Below, one piece after another: positions 16,990 to 26,116 of a stretch of DNA of 40,841 nt. Under the pieces are notes generated by a model that had not been told where the DNA came from, ran no database searches, and saw nothing but the letters and a program-made list of their open reading frames with translations. The position numbers and the translations under genes were made by a program. The DNA comes from Flavobacterium sp. (GTDB taxonomy: Bacteria > Bacteroidota > Bacteroidia > Flavobacteriales > Flavobacteriaceae): contig NZ_JAIXYH010000091.1 in NCBI RefSeq assembly GCF_027490375.1, forward strand, positions 1-40,841, given 5' to 3'. Numbering within the stretch: the stretch's first letter is position 1; the number at the start of each line of letters is the position of its first letter.

Positions 16990-18843
16990 TTAGCTTCGTC
17001 TAGGGCTTTTTGGTTTGTCTCCAGCACCAAATTGATTGGCGCGGCGTGATGCTCTATTGGGTTGATCGGACTTTTTGACATCTGCAAAAGAAGATCGGCG
17101 TCCTTTATTTTCCGTTGGAGCACTGTCGGTACGACGGAATGTACGCTCTCTTTTTGGCGTGCCAAATTGTTCGCGTGGTTTCGATTCGCTTCGAGGTCCG
17201 AACGATTTTCTACCGTTGTGATCTCTGCGGTTGTTGCTGCCTTCGTTTTTAGAGATTTCCACGTTTAAACGGCGACCTTCCAACGTCATGTTGTTTAAAA
17301 CTTCCATCACGTGATCGGTATGTTCCGGATCGGTGTTGAAGAATGAGAATCCTTCTTTAACGTCAACTTTATACACTGCGTCTCTTCCGAGGTCGAGTGT
17401 TTCTTTAAGGAAATCTTTTAAAGACATCCAATCGAAATTATCGCGAGAACCGATGTTCACGAAATAGCGAATAGCTCCGCCGGAGAATTCACGTGGTTCG
17501 GCGCTGCTGCGTTTTTCGCCAGATGAAGAAAGATCTTTCGATTTTTTATAGTAGTTGATAAATCGGTTGAATTCTACAGAAACCATTTTCTTAATAAGTT
17601 CCTCTTTGGTAAGACCTTCGAGAACAGTATTAATTGCTGGCAAGTAGTTGTCGATGTCGTGATCAACTTCGGTATCTTTTATCTTGTTTGCTAAATGCAG
17701 TAACTGAATTTCGCAGATTTCGATTCCTGAAGGAATTGGCTTTTCTTCGAATTTCTGTTTGATAATACGCTCAATAGCAGATATTTTACGCAGTTCACTT
17801 TTAGTGATGATTACGATAGAAACACCCGATTTTCCTGCACGACCGGTTCGTCCTGAGCGGTGGTTGTAGGTTTCAATTTCGTCGGGTAGTTGGTAATTGA
17901 TTACGTGTGTAACGTTGTCGACATCAATTCCGCGTGCAGCAACATCTGTAGCTACAAGCATTTGGATTTGTCGGCCACGGAATGCTTTCATTACACCGTC
18001 GCGTTGTGCTTGGGATAAATCGCCGTGCAAAGCTGCTGCGTTGTATCCGTCTTCAATCAATTTTTCAGCAACTTGCTGTGTATCGCGTTTTGTTCTACAG
18101 AAAATTACAGAGAAAATATCCGGATTGGCGTCGGCTAAGCGTTTTAAAGCTTCGTAACGATCGCGAGCATTTACGAGGTAAAATTCGTGAGATACTGTAG
18201 CTGAGCCCGAGTTTTTAGCACCAACGGTAATTTCGATTGGTTCTTCCATGAACTTTTTGGCGATACGTGCCACTTCTGCGGGCATTGTAGCCGAGAAAAG
18301 CCAAGTTCTTTTTTCGTCGGGCGTTGTAGAAAGAATGCTCACGATATCGTCGTAAAAGCCCATGTTTAGCATTTCGTCGGCTTCATCGAGAACGCAATAG
18401 TTGATTTGAGAGATGTCGACATAACCTCTGTTGATCATGTCCTGCATTCTACCTGGTGTGGCCACAACGATGTGTGCGCCTTTTTTGATTTCTCGTGCTT
18501 GTTCAGAAATACTCGCTCCGCCGTATATGGCTACTACGCGAAGACCGTTATCGTATTTGGCGTAATTTTTAAGTTCGTTTGTAATCTGCAAGCACAGTTC
18601 GCGTGTGGGAGCGAGAATCAGTGCCTGAGTTGCGCGTTGGCTTAGGTCCATTTTCTGGATAAGCGGGAAACCGAAGGCGGCTGTTTTGCCTGTACCGGTT
18701 TGTGCCAATGCAACTAAATCTGTTTCTTGCTCCAATAGAATTGGAATCGCTTTTTGCTGGATTTCGGTAGGATTTTCAAATCCCAGATCGACAATCGCGC
18801 GTTGTAGCGAATCACTCAATCCTAATTGTTCAAAGTTATTCAT
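16990..18843 (-). CDS. deaD: DEAD-box RNA helicase with DbpA-type RNA-binding domain
   Basis: The 617-residue product unwinds RNA. Motifs in order: the Q motif region GFENPTEIQQKAIP, ALAQTGTGKTAAF (I), APTRELCLQ (Ia), ATPGRMQDM (Ib), VLDEADEML (II), FSATMP (III), IIFCRT-like VIFCRTKRDTQ (IV), DVAARGIDVDNVTHVI (V) and HRSGRTGRAGKSG (VI). Near residues 460-530 a DbpA-like RNA-binding fold follows (IRYFVNIGSRDNFDWMSLKD), then an Arg/Lys-rich tail. The length and plan match CsdA/DeaD proteins in ribosome biogenesis and cold adaptation. The start MNNFEQLGL at 18843 is chosen over an upstream codon because the promoter -7 box overlaps that codon. Confidence 0.93.
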   Translation of the reverse strand: MNNFEQLGLSDSLQRAIVDLGFENPTEIQQKAIPILLEQETDLVALAQTGTGKTAAFGFPLIQKMDLSQRATQALILAPTRELCLQITNELKNYAKYDNGLRVVAIYGGASISEQAREIKKGAHIVVATPGRMQDMINRGYVDISQINYCVLDEADEMLNMGFYDDIVSILSTTPDEKRTWLFSATMPAEVARIAKKFMEEPIEITVGAKNSGSATVSHEFYLVNARDRYEALKRLADANPDIFSVIFCRTKRDTQQVAEKLIEDGYNAAALHGDLSQAQRDGVMKAFRGRQIQMLVATDVAARGIDVDNVTHVINYQLPDEIETYNHRSGRTGRAGKSGVSIVIITKSELRKISAIERIIKQKFEEKPIPSGIEICEIQLLHLANKIKDTEVDHDIDNYLPAINTVLEGLTKEELIKKMVSVEFNRFINYYKKSKDLSSSGEKRSSAEPREFSGGAIRYFVNIGSRDNFDWMSLKDFLKETLDLGRDAVYKVDVKEGFSFFNTDPEHTDHVMEVLNNMTLEGRRLNVEISKNEGSNNRRDHNGRKSFGPRSESKPREQFGTPKRERTFRRTDSAPTENKGRRSSFADVKKSDQPNRASRRANQFGAGDKPKSPRRS

Positions 18844-18864
18844 AAAGGGTATTAAAATTTGCTG

Positions 18865-18896
18865 CAAAAGTACGTCGTTAAATCGGCACTGCCTAA
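18865..18896 (-). promoter_or_regulatory. Promoter of deaD
   Basis: Minus strand TTAG, 20 bp, TACTTTTG. The -7 box is perfect and the -33 box has one mismatch. Initiation would be about 15 bp before the ATG at 18843. Confidence 0.5.
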
Positions 18897-19128
18897 CGTT
18901 TGTTGTAAAGGTTTTTAATTATTAGTATTTGAAAATCAATTATTTAATATTCTGTCGTTGATTTGGGATTAAATTTTGTGGGTTGAAATCGGTCGGACAG
19001 CGGACGTGTCGTGCTAAAAGTAACTGTAATTAAAGCTCAGAAAAGAGATTGAAAGGTAGTTGTTGAGCTGTACTTTTGGTTCTTTAACCTTATCGATTAA
19101 TTGAGAAATTTTGCGTTTCATACGGCTT

Positions 19129-19566
19129 TTAAGCGTATTTAGCGAGCATTGCTAAACGGCGAATGCGTTTTTTTATCGCATTAGTTTCCTCTCTGTATGT
19201 CGTTTTTCTTTTTACTCCAGCTGTATCGATTGCTTTCTCAAGGCATTCAAGAGTTTTTGGTTCAGAATGAAATCCTTTTTTCCAAATAAATTTCATTTCA
19301 GTAAGGTTATTTCTGTTGATGTGATAGGAAATAGATCCTTTTACAACTTGCATAACCGACGAAAGATCAGTAGATACATGTAGATTGATGATGATATCTA
19401 CATAGTGTTCTTCGTTGTAGATAAAGTGCAGTTGGCAAGATTTAATGGACAATTGTTGTTGAATAAGATTCACGATTGCTTTTTCGCATTCTGAATTAAT
19501 GATTTTTCTTTCATCTCTTGTTGCCCAAATTACCCGAACGAGGTTGTGAGTTTCTTTTGCAGTCAT
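19129..19566 (-). CDS. IS200/RAYT-like protein, catalytic residues lost
   Basis: The 145-residue protein aligns by eye with the Y1_Tnp fold of IS200/IS605 TnpA and REP-associated tyrosine transposases: RVIWATRDERKII, then LHFIYNEEHYVDIIINLHVS, DLSSVMQVVKGSISYHINR, and LTEMKFIWKKGFHSEP. The usual HUH motif (DHVHxLV) is replaced by EHYVDII, so the second His is gone. The helix that should carry the nucleophilic Tyr before the HH-KKT tail reads LEKAIDTAGVKRKTT, with no Tyr. It therefore cannot cut DNA like TnpA but may still bind hairpin DNA. It lies 300 bp from an unusual 10-bp-periodic region. Not described by any name I know. Confidence 0.7.
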   Translation of the reverse strand: MTAKETHNLVRVIWATRDERKIINSECEKAIVNLIQQQLSIKSCQLHFIYNEEHYVDIIINLHVSTDLSSVMQVVKGSISYHINRNNLTEMKFIWKKGFHSEPKTLECLEKAIDTAGVKRKTTYREETNAIKKRIRRLAMLAKYA

Positions 19567-19870
19567 GGCGTATATATTTAAAATTAGATTAAGAGATGTA
19601 AAAGTAACAAGTCAATATTTAACGCGGTTACGGGTTTTCCGTAAATTTTGATTTTAAAGTAATTTTTTTTGAGTGGAGTTAACGGACTAAGTATCAAAGC
19701 GTGTACTAGGACTTAGAATCACGCTTTAATAATGAACAAATGATGGTATTCGCGAAAAAGGAGTAGATACTTTGAATACATATTTTTAACAGCAGCCGAC
19801 AGGGATAAATCATGATTGATAATTATCTAGGGAAATTAGATTTTACTTAGTGTAGACAGTAGTGATTGAT
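19567..19870. other. Non-coding stretch, nothing recognised
   Basis: AT-rich sequence between the RAYT-like gene and the periodic region. No frame, no RNA and no clear promoter beyond generic AT tracts is seen. Confidence 0.5.
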
Positions 19871-19880
19871 TACGACTAGT

Positions 19881-20170
19881 CTTGGCTGATCTTGGCTCGT
19901 CTTGGCTGGTCTTGGCTGGTCTTGGCTGGTCTTGGACGACCACGATAGGGTACAATTGACCATGCCCCGAAACGACTAACTACGACTGGCCACCACTTGG
20001 CAGAACTAACTACGGCTACCTACTACCAACTACGGTTAGCTACTACTAACTACGGTTAGCTACTACTAACCACTACTAGGAAGAACTAACTATGGCTGAC
20101 TATGGCTAGCTACCATCAACCACGAGTAGTTACTACTAACCACGACAAGTTACTACTAACCACGACTAGT
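19881..20170. repeat. 29 consecutive degenerate 10-bp units
   Basis: From 19881 the sequence divides without register shift into 10-mers. It begins with six copies close to CTTGGCTGGT (19881-19940). Around 20031-20070 TACGGTTAGC and TACTACTAAC alternate as a 20-bp unit, and by 20121-20170 this becomes CACGACTAGT alternating with TACTACTAAC. A 10-bp period cannot be coding. It is either slippage-driven expansion or a phased array of binding sites at about one helical turn. Confidence 0.8.
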
Positions 20171-20379
20171 TACGAATTTCTAAGACTATCCACGACGAAT
20201 CTTCTGTAACGATTAGAAACTCCGGTTGGTCAGAATCTAGTGTGTTTAATCTCGATCATCACTTCACAATACTTATTATTCCTAGGTTACTGCAATACAT
20301 GTCGATATAGGGTAGCTATCACTAACTGATCTACGCTACAGAAGATGTACAGCGTTCGGTCTCAGAAATATGCAATCAA

Positions 20380-20613
20380 TCCCGAACAACTCTGGCAAAG
20401 TGCAACCAACCGTAACCAAACGCCGTTAACTCCAACCAAACGCAACCAATTCTCATCACCCCCCCCAAAAAAAAAACAACGAACCCTAATCAGCCACCGT
20501 TAACTCCAACCAAACGCAACTAACTCTCATCAACCCCAATCTACCACCGTCAACCCCAAAAAGCCCCAAAAAGCCCCAACCAACCCCAACCAACCCCAAC
20601 CAACCCCATTCCC
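20380..20613. repeat. C/A-rich tract with G-quadruplex potential on minus strand
   Basis: Repeated CCAACCAAACGCAACC-type wording leads into CCCC runs at 20554, 20564, 20574, 20584, 20594 and 20604, spaced by exactly 10 bp. On the minus strand this is GGGGTTGGTTGGGG and so on, six G4 runs with 6-nt loops, which satisfies the canonical quadruplex pattern. An A(9)-C(8) homopolymer junction lies at 20460-20477. Confidence 0.8.
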
Positions 20614-20865
20614 TGGAAAACCGTCCCCATCTACCACTTATCTGACAGTACCGCTTTTTCTCCAGTCTTTATTACGGAATTCCCGCATATTTCAAAAAAC
20701 TTGTTAAACATCAAAAACAATTGAAGTCGCCGTAAATAGTAATAGCCAATGATTTAATTGTTGAAAACCGTTGTCTAACTTAGACGATGGCACAACCGCA
20801 AAAACAGTCGCTGATTTTGCTAAAAAATCACTTTTTTAATTACTGGATAGCTGTGCACTATTTTT
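20614..20865. other. Non-coding stretch, nothing recognised
   Basis: Between the quadruplex tract and the interspersed element. AT-rich, no supported frame and no structured RNA seen. Confidence 0.4.
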
Positions 20866-20990
20866 CGCGTTAGCGGTTGGAGCGACATCCTTTTGCCGGA
20901 GTTCCGGAGGCAAAAGATATAGCGGAAAACGCGACGGCAGCTGCACCAAGTTCTAAATAAACTCGATGCAGCTGCCGGAACGCCCAAAAA
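20866..20990. repeat. Interspersed GC-rich intergenic element, copy B
   Basis: Reads GCGTTAGCGGTTGGAGCGAC, ATCCTTTTGCC...GGCAAAAGAT (inverted pair), AGCGGAAAACGCGACGGCAG, then GCAGCTGC...GCAGCTGCCGGAACGCCC (second inverted pair). It shares the 14-mer AGCGACATCCTTTT with copy C and the overall plan with copy A. It sits directly after the end of the TonB-family gene. Confidence 0.7.
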
Positions 20991-20998
20991 AAGGAAGG

Positions 20999-21826
20999 CT
21001 AATTATTTCGGATGCTTATTGGTAAATTGTACACTGTACGGACCGGTTTACCTGCTTTCATGCCCGGTTTCCATTTAGTGCGTAAATCCTTTAAAACACG
21101 AATTGCTGCGCGTTTGGTTCCGTAACCTGGATTTTGTAATACTTCGATATTGGTAATCGTTCCGTCGGTTTCTACAACAAACGAAACCAAAATTTTTAAG
21201 GTGGTACCGCTCTCCACATCTGGACGCTCGAAATTTTCTGCGATATAGCGGTAAAATGCGGGCAATCCACCCGGAAATTCCGGCATTTTATCTACCATGC
21301 CGGCAGTTAGCGGCTTGTCGGACGTACCCGCTTCCGAACTACCCGTATCTGTTGTAACGCCCGTAATTGCTGTACCGTTTTCGGATCCCTGCGGACTACC
21401 CGTTGTGTTCGTTTCGCCCGTATCCGACTTCGCGGTAGTAACTGTAGATGCTTCGACTGGCGATGCATCTGTGGCAGTAGTAACAGTGGCAAAACCTAAA
21501 TTTCCGGTTGGGTCAACTGAAGTGCGTTTTTTAGGCTGCTCCATAGCTTTTGGCTCTGGCTTGGGTTCTTCTAACGTCACTTTAGACAGTCGTACCGGAG
21601 TTACAAGATATTCCGGACCGTTGTCTGTAGTAGTTGCAGTTGCATCCGTTCTGCTCGCATACATGAGGGCAGAAACGCCCATACATAAAAGTGCAATGGC
21701 TAAGAAAAAGGCTTTGGCCGTTATTTGGTTGGATTTTTTACGCAATTCATAAGCTCCATACTCCTGATTGCGGTTTTCGAATACTAAGGCGATCCACGAC
21801 GCACTTACAACGCTCACTGTTCTCAT
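20999..21826 (-). CDS. TonB-family energy transducer
   Basis: The 275-residue protein is laid out like Bacteroidota TonB proteins: a short cytosolic N-terminus with FENRNQEYGAYELRKK, a single membrane helix (AFFLAIALLCMGVSALMYAS), a long Thr/Ser/Pro/Glu-rich periplasmic linker with EEPKPEPKAMEQPKK, and a C-terminal TonB_C domain of about 95 residues (MPEFPGGLPAFYRYIAENF, VSFVVETDGTITNIEVL, KWKPGMKAGKPVRTVYNLPI). It would transmit the proton-motive force to outer-membrane receptors. No ExbB/ExbD genes are adjacent. Confidence 0.92.
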   Translation of the reverse strand: MRTVSVVSASWIALVFENRNQEYGAYELRKKSNQITAKAFFLAIALLCMGVSALMYASRTDATATTTDNGPEYLVTPVRLSKVTLEEPKPEPKAMEQPKKRTSVDPTGNLGFATVTTATDASPVEASTVTTAKSDTGETNTTGSPQGSENGTAITGVTTDTGSSEAGTSDKPLTAGMVDKMPEFPGGLPAFYRYIAENFERPDVESGTTLKILVSFVVETDGTITNIEVLQNPGYGTKRAAIRVLKDLRTKWKPGMKAGKPVRTVYNLPISIRNN

Positions 21827-21914
21827 AAAAATAAAAATTTTGGTTAGCGTAGTGGTGTGTCATAACGGCTCTTTTCTTCATAACGCAGAAGGCAGAGCTC
21901 TTATTGCGAGCGAC

Positions 21915-22514
21915 TTAAATTTCTTTAGACTCGTTCAAGGCGCGCTGTTCTAAAAAGTCGAGTAGTTTTCGGACGGCGCGACCACGATGCGAAATCGCAT
22001 TTTTTTCGTCTTTACTCATTTCGGCAAAAGTGCGCGTGCTGCCTTCCGGAATAAAAATCGGATCGTAACCAAATCCTTCCTGACCGCGAAGTTCTGTGGT
22101 GATGGTTCCGCGAATCTCGCCTTCAAAATAGTGCACGCCTTCGGGTAGTTTTAAGGCAATAACCGTAACAAAGCGCGCCGCTCGATTACTTTCATTTTGC
22201 AATTCGCACAGGAGTTTTTCGATGTTGGCCGTGGCATTGCCGTGTTCGCCAGCATAACGAGCCGAGTACACGCCGGGAGCACCATTTAGCGCGGCGACTT
22301 CCAATCCACTGTCGTCGGCGAAACCCAACACGCCGTAATGTTCCGAAAGGTACTCTACTTTAAGGAGCGCATTGCCTGCAAAAGTTGTTGCCGTTTCGGG
22401 AATATCCGGAACTTCCGTTAAATCCAGTAAACTTTTTAATTCGTACGAAGGCGGGAAAATTTGCTGCAATTCACGTACTTTATTGGCGTTGGCTGAGGCG
22501 AAAAAAAGCGTCAT
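21915..22514 (-). CDS. rdgB: Non-canonical purine NTP pyrophosphatase
   Basis: The 199-residue HAM1/RdgB enzyme hydrolyses dITP, XTP and ITP to monophosphates, keeping deaminated purines out of DNA. Motifs are FASANANKVRELQQI, the catalytic FADDSGLEVAALNGAPGVYSARY stretch (residues about 65-88, core ADDSGLEV), GFGYDPIFIPEG and AEMSKDEKNAISHRGRA. The length matches the family. It is upstream of the TonB-family gene on the same strand with an 88-bp gap. Confidence 0.96.
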   Translation of the reverse strand: MTLFFASANANKVRELQQIFPPSYELKSLLDLTEVPDIPETATTFAGNALLKVEYLSEHYGVLGFADDSGLEVAALNGAPGVYSARYAGEHGNATANIEKLLCELQNESNRAARFVTVIALKLPEGVHYFEGEIRGTITTELRGQEGFGYDPIFIPEGSTRTFAEMSKDEKNAISHRGRAVRKLLDFLEQRALNESKEI

Positions 22515-22795
22515 CTGGAATGGTGTTTATAGGTTCAAACTTACGTAAAGTCTTGGTTAAATTGGTGTTTAAAAGTATTGATCTTACTAATAAAAAGTTT
22601 GCAATGGCCGCGGTATTTCGCGAAAAGTTAGTAAGTATTTGAGACGGCATGATTTTTTAAGGTGGCGCGAAAAATACCTATAAGTAGGTAGTTTTAAGAA
22701 AGTTGAACCGCATAACTTCGATGCATCAAATTAGCTTTTCCTGCTGGGGAAGTAATTTAAAAATGCGCGTTAGTTTTAACCTAAATTAAAAGATT

Positions 22796-23389
22796 ATGAA
22801 AGAATTTCACATTAAAAAAATTTTTGTTCTTGGTGTTGTAATGATGCTAGTTTCATGTGGATCAGCAGGCGGAATTTCAAAATGCAAGGATGTCAAAGTC
22901 GACGTAGATAAAGCATTTAAACAGGTTTATAAAGCCACACAAGAAGTTATGGCAGAAGTTGACGACAGTAAAATGACCTTAAAAAGTGTTGATTTATCGT
23001 TTGCTACAACTACCGAGTTTACACAAGAATATGCTGCTAAGGTTTTTGTCATCAGTGGAGAATTCAAGAAAAACCAGTCTCGTTCAAAATCAGTCACATA
23101 CACATTTAAGCAGGCTGAAACGAAGCTAGAGTCATTTACCGATGACAAGAATATTAAAGAATTTAAGGAGTATTTAAAATCAGTCTTAAATTCAGCTAAA
23201 GGTGTAACAGGTGAAGGCACGTTTGCCTTGCAAGAAATCGAGGTTAACGTTCAATTTACTATTACATGCAGCAAAGCTCTTGGAGGTGAAATAGAATTAG
23301 TGCCAGTAACTCCTTCAGTGAAATTAGATAGAACGAAACAGGCGGTACATTCGATCACCGTAAAGCTTCAAAAAACTGAAAAAAAGTAG
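22796..23389 (+). CDS. Lipoprotein of unknown function
   Basis: The 197-residue protein starts with a lipoprotein signal (KKIFVLGVVMMLVSCGS; lipobox LVSC, Cys at residue 21). After the Cys comes a helical segment and then a beta-rich half. The closing region (QEIEVNVQFTITCSKALGG, then HSITVKLQ) has the flavour of Trypco2, the trypsin-co-occurring domain 2 proposed for conflict systems, but this is only a pattern impression. It stands alone between rdgB and chrA. Confidence 0.6.
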   Translation: MKEFHIKKIFVLGVVMMLVSCGSAGGISKCKDVKVDVDKAFKQVYKATQEVMAEVDDSKMTLKSVDLSFATTTEFTQEYAAKVFVISGEFKKNQSRSKSVTYTFKQAETKLESFTDDKNIKEFKEYLKSVLNSAKGVTGEGTFALQEIEVNVQFTITCSKALGGEIELVPVTPSVKLDRTKQAVHSITVKLQKTEKK

Positions 23390-23439
23390 CTAAAAGAAAT
23401 GCGATAGCCAGAATTTTAACTGTTATTACACTCCTTTTG

Positions 23440-23600
23440 AGAAGCTATTCCGGCTGTTCGCTTTAGTCCGCAAAAAATACGGCACGTTCACACGTCTTGC
23501 TTCTGGCTTCTTAGGTCGCCATTGCAACACGGTTCACGTAGCCGTATTTTTCTTACGGGCTGCCGCTGCCGTCCGGGCTAGGAAAAGCGTTACCAACGCT
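23440..23600. repeat. GC-rich structured intergenic element
   Basis: Upstream of chrA. Contains GCTATTCCGGCTGTTCGCTT, GCAAAAAATACGGC paired at a distance with GCCGTATTTTTCTTACG, and GCCGCTGCCGTCCGGGCTAG. The wording matches a common flavobacterial intergenic repeat type from memory. It is related in style but not clearly in sequence to the three copies listed elsewhere. Confidence 0.5.
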
Positions 23601-23705
23601 TAGTGAACCGCGTTCCGAACTTCGAAATAGCTTCAAAATTTAATGATTTCGTTAACTCTACGTTTATAAAAAGCAATACCTTCCCAATGCAACTACTAAG
23701 AAAGC

Positions 23706-24830
23706 ATGAGTCGAAACGCCCATTTAAAAGCCATTGCACTACTATTCTTAAAGCTTGGAATTACAGGCTTTGGCGGACCTGCGGTACACATCGCCATGAT
23801 GCATCGCGAGGTAGTATCCAAACGAAAGTGGCTCACCGAACAAGATTTCCTCGATTTGATAGGTGCTACAAACTTAATTCCGGGTCCGAATAGTACCGAA
23901 TTAGCCATTCACATCGGGAAAGAGAAAGGCGGATGGCGCGGATTAGTTCTTGCAGGTGTTTGTTTTATTTTGCCTGCGGTTCTCATAACGTTTGTTTTTG
24001 CATACGCGTACAAAGAGTACGGACAGCTTCCCGAATTACGGCAATATGTGTACGGAATTCAGCCAGCGATTATTGCTGTAGTGGCAGGCGCCCTTGTTCC
24101 ATTAGCTCGAAAATCGATTAAATCGCGTGCACTTTTATGGCTAGCCTTATTTGTTGGAGTAGGGGTCTTTTTACAGCTAAACGAACTGGTATTGTTGTTC
24201 GGCTCCGGATTTGCAGCATTAATTGTTGCGTATATCAAAAAAGCACAAATAGCGCCAACGTTTTTACTTTTTCCATTCCTTTTAACGGATAAAATAGCAA
24301 AGTGCGAGGTTAACCTCAGCAATTGGAAGTTGTTTTTTGTTTTCCTCAAAATTGGTTCGATACTTTACGGTAGTGGTTACGTACTCTTTGCCTTTTTAGA
24401 TGCCGAGTTGGTTGCTACAGGCATGCTTTCAAAACAAACGCTTGTCGATGCAATTGCTGTGGGCCAATTTACACCCGGACCTGTTTTTTCGGCTGTTACT
24501 TTTATTGGGTATCAAATCAAGGGAATTACCGCGGCCATAGTCAGTACGGTTGCCATTTTTATACCTGCGTTTTTATTTGTGGCATTTTTAAATCCGTTGG
24601 TAAAGTGGCTTCGAGAATCGCCGCATTTTTCTGTTTTTATTGATGCCGTTAACGTGGCCGCAATTGTACTTATTCTAAGCGTTTGCATCGATTTAACCTC
24701 AACAGCAATAACCAACTGGAAAACGGTTTTAATTGCTGTGATTAGTTTTATCATTTGCTTGCGCTACAAAAATGTGAACAGTGTTTTTGTATTGCTGGGC
24801 GGCGCCGTTTTGGGGTATTTGTTAGATTAA
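23706..24830 (+). CDS. chrA: Chromate transporter ChrA
   Basis: The 374-residue membrane protein is the two-domain (long) form of the CHR family. The first half has LGITGFGGPAVHIAMMHREV and NLIPGPNSTELAIHIG; the second repeats the pattern with IGSILYGSGYVLFAFLDAEL and GQFTPGPVFSAVTFIGYQIKG. About ten membrane segments are visible. Family members export chromate and may take part in sulfate handling. No ChrB-like regulator is near, so the native substrate is uncertain. Confidence 0.92.
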   Translation: MSRNAHLKAIALLFLKLGITGFGGPAVHIAMMHREVVSKRKWLTEQDFLDLIGATNLIPGPNSTELAIHIGKEKGGWRGLVLAGVCFILPAVLITFVFAYAYKEYGQLPELRQYVYGIQPAIIAVVAGALVPLARKSIKSRALLWLALFVGVGVFLQLNELVLLFGSGFAALIVAYIKKAQIAPTFLLFPFLLTDKIAKCEVNLSNWKLFFVFLKIGSILYGSGYVLFAFLDAELVATGMLSKQTLVDAIAVGQFTPGPVFSAVTFIGYQIKGITAAIVSTVAIFIPAFLFVAFLNPLVKWLRESPHFSVFIDAVNVAAIVLILSVCIDLTSTAITNWKTVLIAVISFIICLRYKNVNSVFVLLGGAVLGYLLD

Positions 24831-24926
24831 ATAACTGCTTCTTAATTAATTACTTACATAAGACAAACGGCTGCAAAAAAGAATGCAAACAGTTGTATTT
24901 GTAGCTTGTGTGGGTGCGGTTTTAAG

Positions 24927-24951
24927 CAACTGCAAATGTTAAAAGCAGTTG
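24927..24951. terminator. Weak hairpin between convergent chrA and HNH genes
   Basis: CAACTGC, 11-nt loop, GCAGTTG. It has a 7-bp stem without a clear T-run, located between two convergent genes. Confidence 0.3.
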
Positions 24952-25006
24952 TAGACCGAGATAGTAGGTCGAACGCACGTTTTGGAGTTTCCACATGCCA
25001 AAAACC

Positions 25007-26116
25007 TCACACCATCCAGCGTTCAAAGCCGCGGCCTTCAATGAGGTAATCGCAGCTGTTTTGCAGGCGTGAAATGGCTTGTTGTTCCCAGCCGGAGAAG
25101 GTGTTTTGACCCAAAAGTGCCAGTTGAATTTCTTTTCGAAAGCGTGCGGTTTGCGTTTCGTGTATGAGTTGCCAGTAATCGACGATTAGGTCTTTGCGTT
25201 TTTCGATGAGTTCGGGCGCCGGAATTTTATCGCGTTTTTGGTTGTTGATTTTGGAGTCGGAGGGGAGGAGGTTCCATAAATCGTTGTTTTTCCAAACGGA
25301 AAACGGAATAACGTGATCGATGTCGTACGTATTGATTTTCCTGCCCGTCCACACGCAGTACACGGTTCCGTTTTTGGATAAGATATCGCGGTATAATTTT
25401 TTCGATTCGGCGATATTTCGTTCGGTGATGGGTGAGTCGAGAATTTCGTTCAAGACGCGTTCCATAGATAGGTGCTTTCCGGAGGCGTTCACCGAAAATT
25501 CGGCCCATTTAAATAGAATAGAATCTTGTCCGGACATGAAGCTACCGAGAATTTTAAACGCTTCGTAATAATCGGCCGGTATGGAAAACGATCCGAAATC
25601 GGTGATCATGCGTTCCAGGTCGAGGTTTTGTGAACGGGCAAGTGCTTGTCGTTTATGTTCAAAAATAGAGTAGTATTCGTCGGATAGCGAGCGTCCGATG
25701 TATTTCATGGGCATGTTTACGACGGTGGCGCGAATTTTCCGGGCGAGTGCGGTGAAGTCGGCGCGAATTTCTTCAGGAATGCCTTTAGTTTTCAGGTCGT
25801 TGTAAAATGCGCTCAAGCCGCCGCGCGATTCGTAGTATGCAATAAGTTTTCGAAATTCGGTAGCAAAGGCCAGATCTGTGGTTCCGTTAATTTGCGGAAT
25901 GAGCGTTTTCGATTGCAACAACGGGTAGTAATACAATAACCATTTTTCGACGAGTAAGCCGGTAGGAATGTACACCCGATTTTCGAAAAAGGTAATGTAG
26001 GGCGAGTTATCCTGAATAATCTCGATGACTCCGCGCAAAAGGGCAAATTTATAGGTTGTCGACTTACTATCGCGTTCTATAATTTTACTGATGTTGGAGA
26101 ATATTTCTGGGGACAT
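25007..26116 (-). CDS. HNH endonuclease-domain protein next to tracrRNA and cas9
   Basis: The 369-residue protein has a helical N-terminal 230 residues with no recognised domain and a C-terminal HNH nuclease: YCVWTGRKI, then YDIDHVIPFSVWKNNDLWNL, then LPSDSKINNQKRDKIP. The H in DIDH and the N in KINNQKRDK match the catalytic positions. The wording DHVIPFS...NLLP...N..K.DK.P is close to the HNH domain of Cas9, though similar stand-alone HNH proteins are widespread outside CRISPR loci. It is divergent from cas9 and on the same strand as the tracrRNA, separated from it by a strong terminator. It may be an independent defence nuclease or a chance neighbour. Confidence 0.8.
   Translation of the reverse strand: MSPEIFSNISKIIERDSKSTTYKFALLRGVIEIIQDNSPYITFFENRVYIPTGLLVEKWLLYYYPLLQSKTLIPQINGTTDLAFATEFRKLIAYYESRGGLSAFYNDLKTKGIPEEIRADFTALARKIRATVVNMPMKYIGRSLSDEYYSIFEHKRQALARSQNLDLERMITDFGSFSIPADYYEAFKILGSFMSGQDSILFKWAEFSVNASGKHLSMERVLNEILDSPITERNIAESKKLYRDILSKNGTVYCVWTGRKINTYDIDHVIPFSVWKNNDLWNLLPSDSKINNQKRDKIPAPELIEKRKDLIVDYWQLIHETQTARFRKEIQLALLGQNTFSGWEQQAISRLQNSCDYLIEGRGFERWMV

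Noticed and set aside
19881..20170. Periodic tract as a CRISPR or minisatellite-coded protein
   Set aside because: Units are 10 bp without spacers, and a 10-bp period shifts reading frame at each unit.
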